The notes beneath the pieces are model-generated. The model made no database searches. It worked only from the letters and a program-made list of their open reading frames with translations, and was not told the DNA's origin. A stretch of 64,000 nt of DNA. Source: Crotalaria pallida (lineage: Eukaryota; Streptophyta; Magnoliopsida; Fabales; Fabaceae). Made by a program: the position numbers and the translations under genes. The number at the start of each line of letters is the position of its first letter. The stretch's first letter is position 1. Location of the stretch: the NCBI GenBank assembly GCA_037953625.1, contig CM075650.1, positions 3,598,501-3,662,500 on the forward strand. The letters are read 5' to 3'. Positions 44,490-57,029 of the stretch are shown here, piece by piece.

Positions 44490-44789
44490 TCATTCTGCTT
44501 GCTATCTGTTTCAAATCACATTGATTAATGTCAATGGCCCCTCGAAGAGCCACTAATACAAATCAAATAGAGATGAGTAAATTGAAATAAACTTAATATT
44601 CTAACCAATCGACTTAGTCATCATACACAATCATATATAGGGGCATTAATTTTTACATGAATCAATCATCAATCAATCAATCAGAAAATTTTGCAATAAA
44701 AGTAATATTCTTACATGATACTGTTTCAAATCTCAAATATGATAAACTAATACTGATTCCTATAAATCATTCATCAATCAATCAATCAA
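44490..44789. repeat. Direct repeat D1 flanking a second Helitron 5' end
   Basis: Shares TTCTGCTTGCTATCTGTT, AACCAATCGACTTAGTCATCA and AAAGTAATATTCTTACATGA with 45984-46350 (D2), in the same order. Confidence 0.65.
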
Positions 44790-45984
44790 TTATATATTAT
44801 AAAAAGAGAATACCTTCAAGGCAATAATTGATGAGGTGTCACTTATCTCATAATTTTGCCCAATTTTTTATTAAAAAATTAATTCAAAATTCAAATAAAA
44901 TGCGTTACCCGTGCATGAGATCAATTTAAACTGTTAAATAAGGCATCTTCTTACTCTCCAATTTTGAAAACCAACTTGATAAGATCAATTTAAACTGTGC
45001 ATGAGATAGAATCAATTTAAACTGTGCAACTAACTTGATAATATCAATTTAAAATCAATTTAAAAGAACAGCAACTAACTTGATAAGATCAATTTAAAAT
45101 TGATTCAAAATTCAAATAAGATACGTTATCCGTGCATGAGATCAATTTAAACTGTTAAATAAGGCATCTTCTTACTCCTATCACGATTACACGAAATAAA
45201 ATCAATTTAAACTTTTCAACTAACTTGATAAGATCAATTTAAATAGTAGATCACACGAGTTCAATTTATTGTTATTCAAATAAAAAGAGAATACCTTCAA
45301 AACAATAATTGATGAGGTGTCAGTTCCTCATAATTTTGGCCAATTTTTTATTAAATAATTAATTCAAAATTCAAATAAAATACGTTACCCGTGCATGAGA
45401 TCAATTTAAACTGTTAAATAAGACATCTTCTTACTCTCCAATTTTGAAAACCAACTTGATAAGATCAATTTAAACTGTGCATGAGATAGAATCAATTTAA
45501 ACTGTGCAACTAACTTGATAAGATCAATTTAAACTGTGCAACTAACTTGATAAGATCAATTTAAAATTAATTCAAAATTCAAATAAGATACGTTACCCGT
45601 GTATGAAATCAATTTAAACTGTTACATAAGGCATCTTCTTACTCCTATCACGGTGGTCCCCCATTTTTTAAACTGTACACGAAATAAAATCAATTTAAAC
45701 TTTTCAACCAACTTGATAAGATCAATTTAAATAGTAGATTACACGAGTTCAATTTATTGTTATTCAAATAAGGCTTCTTCTTGCTCTCCAATTATAAATA
45801 ATATTTTCCAACTTAAAGTTGAATCAAAACTACATCCAATATTAAAAATGGCATATCAACATATGATCAAAGATATTAACACAGCAAATGCCAAGACTTC
45901 ATGGAAAATCAGGGTTCGAATAATAAGACTCTGGAAATCAACATTTACTAGAAATGGAAGTCAAAAATCTATTCTAGACATGGT
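44790..45984 (+). mobile_element. Second Helitron 5' end with truncated RPA-like exon 1
   Basis: Two tandem copies of the Helitron 5' unit (44790-45270 and 45271-45780; both begin near AAAAGAGAATACCTTCAA) are followed by the same 5' UTR as at 41060-41150. Then comes RPA-like exon 1 (45849-45984), broken off after the codons for SILDMVL. The rest is absent. Seven exact TTGATAAGATCAA iterons lie here. Confidence 0.75.
44976..45725. repeat. Helitron 5' iterons, TTGATAAGATCAA, array 2
   Basis: Exact copies start at 44976, 45080, 45225, 45456, 45515, 45547 and 45713, with a variant near 45034. Confidence 0.8.
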
Positions 45985-46350
45985 TCTGCTTGCTATCTGT
46001 TAAATTTCAGTTAACCAGAATTTCGAATTTACAATACTACCAAAAAAAAAAAGATTCCAATCAGCTGATCAGAATGATTAAAAAAAAAAGGTTTAGAATT
46101 TCAGTTATAAATAATATGATAAACTAATACTGAATCCTATAAATAAGGGATAATATGATACAAAAATGAACAATAATAACTGATAAATATATAGATTCTA
46201 AGTCTTCTAACCAATCGACTTAGTCATCAGCTTAACAATCAGAAAATTCAAATTTCAAATAAAAGTAATATTCTTACATGATACTGTTTCAAATCTCAAA
46301 TATATTAATTAAACTAATACTGATTCCTATAAATAATGGATAATATGATA
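45985..46350. repeat. Direct repeat D2
   Basis: The counterpart of D1. It begins in the same TTCTGCTTGCTATCTGTT word that ends the truncated RPA-like exon. Nothing recognisable follows at 46351-46743. Confidence 0.62.
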
Positions 46351-46743
46351 CTAAAATGAACAATACTAGCTGATAAACAATAAACAATACTAGCTGATAA
46401 ACTAATAGTGATTTGCTATTCAGTACATGCCATGAAGAATTAAAAAGGTGATCAATACTTGAATGCATCTAATTTGATAGTGACTTGCTATTCAGTACAT
46501 GCCATGGAGAATAGACAAATTTGGGACCAGAAAACAGCAAGATGTAGAAGGAGATTGATATTAAACAACAAGAGAAAAAGAAACTCCACATACCAGAACA
46601 AAGACATCCATGATAAGTAATGATGTTACAACATATAAGTGGTTGGTTTTTAATATTATGGGTGGAGACTTTTAATATAGTACTACAGCTTTTATTTATA
46701 ACATTGAATCACAATTTTCAGATTCAACAATAATTACTGCGAT

Positions 46744-48560
46744 GGGAGAGGACCATTCAACAAGCAGGATAAGTGATTTTGCTAGACAAACAACTCCATT
46801 ATCAAATTTATCAAATGGTATCTACATTAATCTCCTTATGCAAGTTCTTATCACTCATGCAATTTAATGTTACTCATCCACTATATATTTTATCTTATAC
46901 CACTTTATTTAGTTGTTATTCCTATCCCAAAGAAGAGAGACATCTCCATTGGAAAAGAGAACATGCCATTAAGAAGCAATACCATCAGCATTTCAACACC
47001 ACTGTCTTTCATAAATGGTACACAATTTGCATTATTTACTATTTAAGACATCATCAACAATAAGCAAATACAAAAATACTTTTCCTTACTTTGAAACATA
47101 CTAATAAATGGTAATTAACTAATAAAATATTCTATATTATCATTGTCAATTTACAGGGAAAATAGAACACACGAAAAATGAGAAGGACAATCTAACTAAC
47201 TCTTCAAAGGTCATATATTCATATAAAAGACTATGCATTACACCATCATCACTCAATACAACAATCAGAGAAAACATTTCTCAGCGGTCTCACCAAATAC
47301 CCTCCACATCCAGGTTTACCATAATGGATTTCTATTGTTTATGTTCTTTGAATACATGTATTAATTGTAATTGTGTATGATCATGATATACATAACAATT
47401 ACATGCATGCAGAGAACAAAAAAAAGTTGGAAAACGGGTTATGCAATCTCAAAAAGTCATTCAATTGGTTACTAAGAATGTCTCAAATTTATTTGAAAAC
47501 TCTCAATTCATTGCAAAATTTCATATTCAATAAATTACAGTGGGAGACCTACGGTTGACCCCTTACAAGATTATGAAGGTAATTTAGATTAAATCATTAA
47601 ATGCTATGAGTTTTTATTAATTAAATACTAAAAAATATCAACCTAACCCAATTTTTTATTTGCAGTGGTTAATGCTTATGATGACAGCATTCTAGACGAA
47701 CAAAGTGAGGGAGACGAACATATTGAAGAAGACTCAAGTAACAATGATGAGGACCATGAAGGTTAGATGTTATCCTTTAAGATTATCCTAAAATCATAAC
47801 CATATTCACATCTTTTGTTTAATTTCAATTTAATAAACTTAATATCAGAGAAATGAAATTCTGAATAAATTCTGAATTTTGGTTTAAATTAAAGTTCTGA
47901 ATACTTAAATAGTACTAGCTATCACACATAAACAGTTAGACAATTAACCAATTCAAATGAACATTTATCACCAATTCAAATTGGGGTTTGGTATTGAAAA
48001 TGCTCTAATTTTTGCATCTAATGCTCTGATGATTTTAGAGTCTTCTTCTCCCTTCTCTCTCTCTTAACACTTAACACTTCACATCTGCACTCACCAACTC
48101 CTCAAGTACATGCACACACCATAACATAAACCACTTTCACTCTTTCCCAATTCCTTAGCTTTGACTCTTACTTTTCATAACAAACAGACAAAATTTAGAG
48201 ATAAAAATACAAACAAAAATCCTAAAACGGATGTTATGTTATATTATTATGTAATAATTAAGTAATTAAAAATATTTATGGGATAAAACTTTTTTAATAA
48301 ATGATAACTTAGACAATTATACTAAATATTGAATCATTAAAAAAAAGGGTGAATATTTTGAATTAAATTTTTAAGTAATGGTTAAATTACAAAATTTAGA
48401 GCGTAAACAAATATAAGAAATTGATCTAAATTTTCGAACTATTATGATTTTAGAGATATTTATATGATTTACAATGGAATTAAGATGGCCTCTTTTCATT
48501 TTATAGGAGATTATTTGGATTTAAATATTGGTGACGATAGTGAAATTGAGGTGGAAAATG
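46744..48560 (+). pseudogene. Helitron Rep/helicase gene, 5' exons (tentative)
   Basis: Small probable exons with GT/AG borders in AT-rich DNA: about 46744-46816, 46925-47016, 47158-47313, 47412-47579, 47667-47762 (acidic, DEQSEGDEHIEEDSSNNDED) and 48509-48560. They precede the well-supported WDIGDP exon at 48652. Low-complexity N-termini are usual in plant Helitron proteins, so similarity is weak and exon borders are approximate. The 47763-48508 gap holds only intron-like AT-rich sequence. Confidence 0.45.
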
Positions 48561-48651
48561 GTACGTGCAATTTGAAACTTCATTATTTTTAAATTAAGCA
48601 TTGACACATTTTCATGTTAATTCAGTATATTATAACATTTTAATGTAACAG

Positions 48652-50766
48652 ATCCTTGGGACATCGGAGATCCTATCTACGAATGTCAGTACTGCAAAGC
48701 AATGATGTGGTCCAATGAAAGATTGTCAAAAAACAACAAATCAACAAATCCTAAGTTTGGATTATATTGTATGGAAGGAACAGTACAATTGCCAATCTTA
48801 CAGCAACCACCCAGAGTATTACGTGATTTACATTCCGGACAGGATGAAAATAGCAAATATTTTTAAAAAAATATTAGAGCCTTTAATGCTTTACCTCCAT
48901 GGCTGGGAAGGTTAACCACCAAATCAACAATGGAAGAGGTCCTCCTATATTTGTTCTTGGTGGTCAGAATTACCACTCAATCGGTAATTTAATCCCTCCA
49001 GAAATTAACAAACCAAAATTTGCTCAATTGTATATTTACGACACAAACAATGAAGTGGAGAATTGAATAAATGCAATTAGGTAATCTTATACCTATGTTT
49101 ATCTTTCACATTAGCTACATAATATATATGTTTTAAATTAATTGGTTTTACATACATTTTTAAATATCGCCACTCAACTATTAAATTAAAATATCTTAAT
49201 ATATTATTTGGTACAGGTCAGCAGGAGATATGAAAGAAGTAGAGGTCCAATTTGTTACAAGTCTGAAGAACATGTTGGATCAGAATAATGAATTGGCAAA
49301 ATCATTTCGTTATGCTAGAGATAGATACAAGGAAGGCCAATTCGCGAATGTCAAATTAAGATTGATTATGAAAAGATATAAGGATGGAAGGACTTATAAT
49401 TTGCCTATAGCTTCAGAAGTTGCTGCTCTTATTGTTGGAGATATAGATGGATATTGCTGATAGAGACATTCTCCTAGAAACACAATCAAAACGACTTCAA
49501 AGGATAAATGTCAACCACCCTTCATACCTTGGTCTACAATATCCATTACTTTTTCCATATGGAGAAGATGGATTTAGGCCAAATATTTCACCATCTGATT
49601 TATCAAGCCAAACTAAAAGAAAGAAAAGGGAAAAAATAAGCATGCGAGAGTTTTTTGATTATAGAATACAAGATAGACATTGTGAATCCCAACTAATTTT
49701 AAAGTCAAGAAGGTTGTTCCAACAATTCTTGGTTGATGCTTATACTATGGTAGAGTCTGAAAGACTAAGCTACTACCAAAAAAATCAGCCGAGGTTGAGG
49801 GTGGATCAATATTAAGGGTTACGTGAATGTTTGGTGTGTGGAGAGACTGATGTTGCAGCTACAGGGAAAAGAATCATATTGCCAAGTTCATTCACGGGTG
49901 GACCACGATACATGTTCAACAATTGTAAGGATGCATTTGCCATATGCAAGCACGCGGGATATCCAAGTTTTTTTTTATCACAATGACATGCAACCCAGAA
50001 TGGAAGGAGATTAAAAGATTTGTTACAAGTAGGGGATTAAATGCTGAGGACAGGCCAAATATATTATGCAGGGTGTTCAAAATGAAACTTGAACAATTGA
50101 TACGTGACTTGAAAGAGGGTCACGTGTTCGGAAAAATAGCTGGATGTAAGTTTTCAAATTTAAATTTATTTGTCATCACCAATTTATGATTTTATAATTA
50201 AATAAATATTATTATTCAATAACAACTTCTATTGTTATAATTATTATTATTTTACAGATACAGTTGAATTTCAGAAAAGAGGTTTACCACATGCACATAT
50301 TCTTCTATTCATGGATCCAGCCTTCAAACCTCAGTCACCAGATGATATTGATAAGTTCATTTCAGCAAAGATTTCAGACAAACAAAGGCATCCAAAACTT
50401 TATGAAGCAGTTCAAAAATACATGGTACATGGCCCATGCGGTCATTTAAACATTAAATCTCCATGCATGAAAAACCATAGGTGCTCAAAAAAATATCCAA
50501 AGAATTTTAGAGCGAGAACAATTATCGACGATGCAAGATTCCCCAACTACAGAAGAAGAGAAGATGGTCGTACTATACAGAAAAAAAATTGTGTTTTGGA
50601 CAACACATACATTGTGTCGTACAATGCTTACCTTCTTTTGAAATACGATTGTCATATCAATGTTGAGTATACTTGCCAAACAAGTGCTATCAAGTATCTT
50701 TTTAAATACGTGCATAAGGGAAATGATAGAGTAACAGCTGCTTTATCACAAGGAGAAGGATCAAAC
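48652..50766 (+). pseudogene. Helitron Rep (HUH) domain, part before the LTR insertion
   Basis: Starts with the Helitron N-terminal zinc motif region (WDIGDPIYECQYCKAMMW). A frameshift follows near 48870, then an exon from 49217 with a frameshift/stop near 49458 and a stop at 49813-49815. A 112-bp intron is clear at 50146-50257. The HUH motif is HAH at 50290-50298 within GLPHAHILLF. The catalytic-Tyr region IKYLFKYVHKG lies at about 50688-50720. The protein nicks DNA and covalently links to its 5' end during rolling-circle transposition. The coding exon is cut at 50766 by the solo LTR and resumes at 54317. Confidence 0.85.
50762..50766. other. Target site duplication, left (CAAAC)
   Basis: CAAAC before the solo LTR, matched at 54312-54316. 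Confidence 0.92.
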
Positions 50767-53700
50767 TGTGACACCCTTCCGGATTATCCAAATATAAACT
50801 AATATTTAAGCTATTATATTGGATAATATATGGACTTGTGAGTGTTAAGAAAATAGGGAAGATAAAATTTTCTTTTTAAAGCGGGTGCACAAATCGTCAT
50901 TTTGGAATTCTTGGAGAATAAGTTCTAAACCTTTATGAAAACGTTTATATCGAGTTCGACGATCTCTAAAACCTTTTCTCAAATAGGGTAACATTCTCTT
51001 TTTGGAACCCTCGTTTTATCATACAAGTAATTAAAGTTACCCATGCATTATTTGATAAAACTGATACCATTAAATAATATTTTTAGCCGAGCTCTTAAAT
51101 AGATCGAATCAGAGTAAGCGGAAATCATCAGACTATGCAGTCACTAGTAATATAAACATAGGTTTTATATATAGTAAAAGTCATAAATACATAGTCTCAT
51201 CATCATGTCTCCAAGATCTCAAAATACAAGTCCATAATCTGATCTACATAGTAATATGACCAAAACCCTAGAGTATTCCAAAAGTATATCTACAATATGT
51301 ATACATAATCAAAATAGAAACTCCAAGGGTGGTCATGTAGATCTGGCATCATCAGATGTAGTAGTAGTAGCAGCAGTCTCCCAAAAGTAAAAGTAGTAAG
51401 GTAGTAGCATCATCAACAACACAGCAGCAGCAGCAAGTCTCCTCCACAGCCTCCACACATCGGATCCACAGATCCGCATCATACACCATATGCATGTACC
51501 TAGGGATCATCGTCCCTCCAGTCACTCCCAGTAGAATGCACGACAGGCTCGCTCCCACTCTCGTCCTCCACCGGATCCTCCTCGATCTCGTCCGAGGGAG
51601 AGTGTACCTTACCACTGGGTACCAGGTCAGGGGATGGTGAAACCCTGACTGGGCTCCTCGGATCAGAAGGGGGAGTCTCCTCGCGGACGACTCTCGAAGT
51701 AAAAGGGTGAGAGCGGGTAGGTCGAAAACGAAAACTATGGTAAGAGCGAGCTGGTCGTGTGAGAGGTGGTCCATGGTAAGTGTAAAACGGGGGTACATGC
51801 ATAGTGTATATGATGGGAATCCTAAATCTACGAGGACGGAATCGGATCAACGGGTTCGGGTGGTAGAAGGTAATCTCTACCTCACCCTCGAACACCGCGC
51901 GATGGTCCTCATAGATCCATGTGCCACTAGGAAGTGGCCGGATCTCGATGCAAGCAATGTAACGAGACATCACCTACAAGGGCATAAGGGGTAAGCAATT
52001 CTATACACATAACCAATAGAGAATAAATTGTGCAATATGAATATGTAAACATGCATCAAATAACAACAATCACATATAACACTTAGCAGTTAGTGAATGC
52101 ACATAGGATGCTCACACTTATTTCATTTATCATCATTAATTTAAATGAGTGGCATGATGCATGACTTTAGCTCTCAAGCCTATCTCCATCATACTATGTC
52201 ACTCTCTGACGTCCATCCCTGACAACCCAGCACTCAACAGTGCGTTGTATTCCGAGGTATACAACAATTCGTACATTCACCTAGAATGTACACGACAAGC
52301 TTGGTATCCATGCCACCCGAGCATATCCCGTCATCCAAACGGACCGTCATCTAAACGGTATAACCATATCGGCATTCCCTCAGCCGACCACGTCAACGAC
52401 GTGTCATCAAGCAAGCGTATTGGCACTCCCAGAGGCCCTCCACATGTTTACCAAAAACATGATATACGTCCTACCAACCAAACTCCAGAATGAATGCATT
52501 ACCTTACTTAAAAGAGATTGATTGATGTTTTATTCTTTTATTAATACATTACGTGCCTCCCGAGCAACGTATCATTATTCAAATGAAAACATCATAACGT
52601 CAATCAATTTCCTCTAAGTCCAGGATCACTTGGTTTATTGTCCTCTAAGAGTTACAAAATGACTTAGAATTGAAAATGGTATTTTTAAGTATCTGACTAA
52701 AAATACTCGAGTTTTTTCCAAAATACTCGAGTAGTTTATCATTTTCCAGATTCTACTCGAGTTGTTCATAATTATACTCGAGTCATTCATGTCTTTTCAG
52801 AGATTTAGGGTTTCAGGTCTTCATAAATATACTCGAGTAATTCATGAGATACTCGAGTATTCCATTACCCAGAATACTCGAGTAGTTCATACATTACTCG
52901 AGTGTTCAATCTGATTCCCAAGTTGGTGCGCCAATTTTCACTCTGGTGCACCACGAAATACTCGAGTATTAAGCCAAATACTCGAGTATCTGCAGACAGA
53001 ACAGAGTGAAACTTGGTTTTTACATACCATTTCAATTTCTAAACATTTTTAACCCAAAACAGTGATCACAATAGTTCATATACCACATATTGAACATGTT
53101 AACATACTCATTTCATATCAAATAACAAATTTGACAGAGAATCAATCCATTATGCATGAAATATACAATTTAGCAACTCAACACTTCAAATTGCAAAATA
53201 AGAACAATATTCATGAAACAAAGTTCATTTAAGCTTGCATGCATGATATAGAACTTGCTCATCACAGTCATAGAGCATGGATTGGTCTCCAAACCAAAGT
53301 TCCTATTCAAACTAAGCCCTTAGAGCCTCTTGGTGGCTCTCTAACACAATTAATGAAATTTAAACTCTATCTAGTAAATATAATTACTTCCCCTTACCTC
53401 TCAGATGTTTTCCAAACAAGGATTGACAAGAAAATGGCTCCACAACTTCCAGACCAACTTCAAATGCCACATGCAGAGCATTTTGAGTACCACACCAAAA
53501 TGGAATTGGTTTGTACATGAAACAGAAGATTAAATTGGGGAAATTAGATTTTTTGGACTCTATGCAACATAATCTAACTAAAGGAATCGAATTTGAGACT
53601 CAAGAATTCGTGAGCTTACCAGAAATCAAGATCAAAGTAAGCTCCAGACACAAGCTTGGCCAAGAACAGCTTCACTTCCAATCTCCAATTCTCCCAACAC

Positions 53701-54311
53701 ACTCACTCAATCCTCACGATTTTGGTGTTAATACAAAGCTCGATATGTGAGCTTTGTATTCGTGTATAGATTATCACTCAATTCAACTCACAGAAGAAGA
53801 ATCGAAGAGCACAAACTCAGAATCCTAACTTCTTCAACAAAGCAATTTGATCCAAAATCTTCAACTAAGGGATGTTGATGAGTTTAAATAGAAGCAGAGA
53901 TAGCTCATGCACGTCGACACGCCACCCATGGCATTGGCAAGAAGGTGTTTTCGTGGCGAGAGAAGAGAATCGTTCGTGGTGACTCACCAAACACACTAAC
54001 TCGTGCAATTTGACCCAGAATACTCGAGTTTTTTAGAAAATACTCGAGTATTTTTCCCAATTTTTGAAAAATAATTATTTTATTTACTTTCCCTCCAAAA
54101 TCTTTCCTATAATTACCTCTAGGTCCCAACCCAAGGACTAATATGCAAAATACTCATTTTATGCATTTAAATTATTTATTAAATAATTTACACACATAAG
54201 CTAGTCATATGAACACATATTTTAATCAAGGATTAATATAGAAACCATTAATTATAATTAAATTATAATTAACATTTCATTAATCGGGGATTAAAATTTT
54301 GGGGTGTTACA
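50767..54311 (-). mobile_element. Solo LTR of the array's Tekay family, inserted in the Helitron Rep exon
   Basis: 3545 bp. On the minus strand it runs TGTAACACC to GGGTGTCACA and matches the array LTRs. It is flanked by CAAAC duplications, and removing the LTR plus one duplication restores the Helitron reading frame. It contains the palindrome pair (54021-54050), a TATTTAAA box (53883-53890) at the usual distance, a donor (53398/53397) and acceptor (51974) giving a 1424-bp candidate intron, the palindrome cluster (52704-52988), and the LTR ORF. The stretch 53640-53900 is more diverged from the array copies than the rest. Confidence 0.95.
51500..51970 (-). CDS. LTR-encoded conserved acidic-tailed protein, full-length copy
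   Basis: 156 codons on the minus strand. Almost identical to the array ORFs, but Trp (TGG) replaces their TGA, so the protein continues to the natural end WRDDDP. This is the best reference copy in the window for this family. ATG at 51970, three bases after the acceptor-like TTGTAG. The N-terminal half is basic, the tail acidic. Function unknown. Confidence 0.65.
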   Translation of the reverse strand: MSRYIACIEIRPLPSGTWIYEDHRAVFEGEVEITFYHPNPLIRFRPRRFRIPIIYTMHVPPFYTYHGPPLTRPARSYHSFRFRPTRSHPFTSRVVREETPPSDPRSPVRVSPSPDLVPSGKVHSPSDEIEEDPVEDESGSEPVVHSTGSDWRDDDP

Positions 54312-54316
54312 CAAAC
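54312..54316. other. Target site duplication, right (CAAAC)
   Basis: The second copy of the solo LTR target duplication in the Rep exon. Confidence 0.92.
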
Positions 54317-56908
54317 TCTACCAATGGAGTGGTTGATGAAGTACGTAACTTCTACGATTGCAGGTAAATATTTTTAACTATAATTTTTTATTTCTTATGA
54401 GTTCAATAACTTATTTTATTACGTTTAACAAATTATTATAATTACAGGTATATCTCTGCATGTGAAGCAACATGGAGATTGTTTGGATTTGATATTCAAT
54501 ATGAAGAGCCTGTAGTCATTAGGTTACCATATCACCTTCCAGATCAACAACCAATAATCTACAAAGATCAGGAAGATATTCAGAATGTTTTAGACAGAGT
54601 AGAATACAAGACCACAATGTTGTTGCAGTGGATGGAAGCAAACAAAAAATATCCAGATGCACGTAACTTAACCTTCACAGATTTTCCTACAAAATTTGTT
54701 TGGAAAGAAAATTGTTCCATGTGGTTTCCAAGGAAAAAGGGATTCGCGATTGGACGACTTTCCCATGTTCCACCTGCAAATACCGAAGACTATTATCTTA
54801 GGCTTTTATTGAATATTCAAAAGGGTGCTACGAGCTTCAAGGACATAAGAACAACTGAGGGCATTACTTATAACTCTTTTAAGGAGGCATGTTATGCTCT
54901 TGGGTTATTGCAGGATGATAAGGAGTTTATAGATGCGACCAATGAAGCAAGTGTCTGGGCTTCAGGTGATTACATGAGGAAACTGTTTGTGATACTGTTG
55001 ATATCAAATAACATGTCTAAACCATAATATGTTTGGGAGAGGTGTTGGGCAAATCTTTCTGAGGATATTCTCAATAGGCAAAGAAGAATTGTGAATTGCG
55101 AAGGTATGAAAATCTCATTCTTAATCAAACAATTATTTATTCTAAATTACATATATTATAAGGATGCATTTACAACATATTTAAAAATGCTAATTTTTTA
55201 AATTTTGTTCTCCAACCATTATATGCAGATTTGATTTTGGACAACGATCAAATAAAAAATATTGCCCTCAGTGATATCGAAGAAATGTTACAATCCAATG
55301 GAAGAAGCCTTAGAGACTATCCACACATGCCATTTCCTTCGGAAGATGTGTTGACAAATGTTCGGGAAAAGTTAATTGCTAAGGAATTGAATTTTGATCG
55401 GCGAAGTTTAGCTGACCTCTTGAATAAACTGCTACAAACAATAACGGATGAACAAAGAGAAGCCTATGATAAAATAATGGAAGCTGTTTATTCCAACAAT
55501 GGTGGTTTCTTCTTTCTATATGGTTATGGAGGAACAGGAAAAACTTTTGTATGGAATACATTGTCTGCAGCTGTGAGATCGAAGGGTGACATTGTCCTCA
55601 ATGTTGCTTCAAGTGGAATTGCTTCATTACTTCTACCAAATGGAAGAACAGCTCACTCAAGGTTCAAGATTCCATTGATCATCAATGAGGATTCAACCTG
55701 TAACATCAAACAAGGAAGCCCTCATGCAAAACTCCTGAATAAGGCAAAACTAATCATATGGGATGAAGCACCGATGGTAAGTAAATATTGTTATGAAGCA
55801 TTAGATAGATGCTTGAAAGATGTGTTGCGCTATTCACCATCTTTTAATCCAGAAAAACCATTTGGAGGAAAGGTCGTAGTCTTGGATGGAGACTTCCGAC
55901 AAATATTGCCTGTCATCCCTAAGGGTTCAAGAGAAGACATTGTACAAGCAACAATCAATTCATCAAACTTGTGGGGACATTGCCAAGTTCTTCAGCTAAC
56001 TAAAAACATGAGATTGACACTTGGTTCATCTAACTTAAATGTGAATGAGTTGAAGGATTTCAGTGACTGGTTATTGAAAATAGGAGATGGACTTGCTGGA
56101 GAATCAACACATGGTGAAGCGGAAGTTCAAATTCCAGAAGAAATGTTGATAAAAAAAATCAGAAATAGCTTTGGATGAATTAATTGATTTTGCGTACCCA
56201 CAACTTTTGCAAAATTTACAAGACACAAGTTACTTCAAAGAAAGGACTATTCTTGGACCTACATTGTAGGTTGTTGCTAAAGTTAATGAATATATAATGA
56301 CAAAAATTTCAGGAGAAGAAAAAATATATTTCAGTTCAGATTCAATCTGCAGGGAGGAAGGTACTAATGAATCCGAACTAGATGCAATACCTCCTGAAAT
56401 GTTGAATGGGATAAACTGTTCTGGACTACCACCACATAAATTAACATTGAAAGAAGGAGTTCCGATCATGTTACTAAGGAATGTGGACCAATCAAATGGT
56501 CTATGTAATGGAACTAGGCTTCAAATAAGAAAAATGGGAAATCATGTGCTTCAATGTCTCATCTTAACTAGAAATAGAGTTGGTGAATTAGTACTTATAC
56601 CTCAAATGAAGATGGTTCCAAACAATGAAACACTTCCAATTAAGTTTCAAAGAAGACAGTTTCCAGTAGTTCTATCAATCGCTATGACGATTAACAAGTC
56701 CCAAGGCCAAACGTTGTCTACAGTTGGTTTGTATCTACCGAGACCAGTTTTCACTCATGGACAATTTTGTGTGGCACTATCAAGGGTCAGGAGTAAAGCA
56801 GGTTTGATAATACTCTTAGAAAATCAAGAAGAACTCGAGGAAAACTGCACTATCAATGTAGTTTACCGAGAAATTTTTGCAAATGTAAATCCGCTTGATT
56901 CAATTTAA
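54317..56908 (+). pseudogene. Helitron Rep C-terminus and PIF1-like helicase
   Basis: Exon remainder 54317-54363, intron 54364-54447, exon 54448-55104 (YISACEATWRLFGFDIQYEE), intron 55105-55228, then the helicase exon 55229-56908. Helicase motifs: Walker A GYGGTGKTF near 55525, Walker B IIWDEAPM near 55755, a LTKNMRL motif near 56000, and the C-terminal INKSQGQTL and VALSRVRS motifs near 56690 and 56770. Breaks: TAA at 55025-55027, a frameshift in an A-run near 56150, and TAG near 56266. The helicase would unwind the nicked strand during rolling-circle transfer. This copy is inactive. Confidence 0.88.
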
Positions 56909-57029
56909 TTATAAACAATTCTCATAAATAAAATTATGCAATTCAGTTAAAAAAATATTTATTTAATTTTTATTTTCAAATAATTATCATATATAACAAC
57001 ATTTTGCAATTTAATATATTGGTTCATTC

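Larger units (their letters stand above)
40441..57029 (+). mobile_element. Degenerate plant Helitron with RPA-like and Rep/helicase genes
   Basis: A rolling-circle transposon identified by its two hallmark genes: an RPA-like single-strand-binding protein (41151-43676) and a Rep/PIF1 helicase (46744-56908). The likely 5' end is TCTAATTAAAAGAGAATACC at 40557, preceded by part of another repeat unit of the same 5' region. Its 3' terminus (hairpin and CTRR) is not in the window because another element is inserted at 57030. It contains a second 5'-end copy (44790-45984) and a solo LTR (50767-54311). Several stops and frameshifts make it non-autonomous today. Confidence 0.85.
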
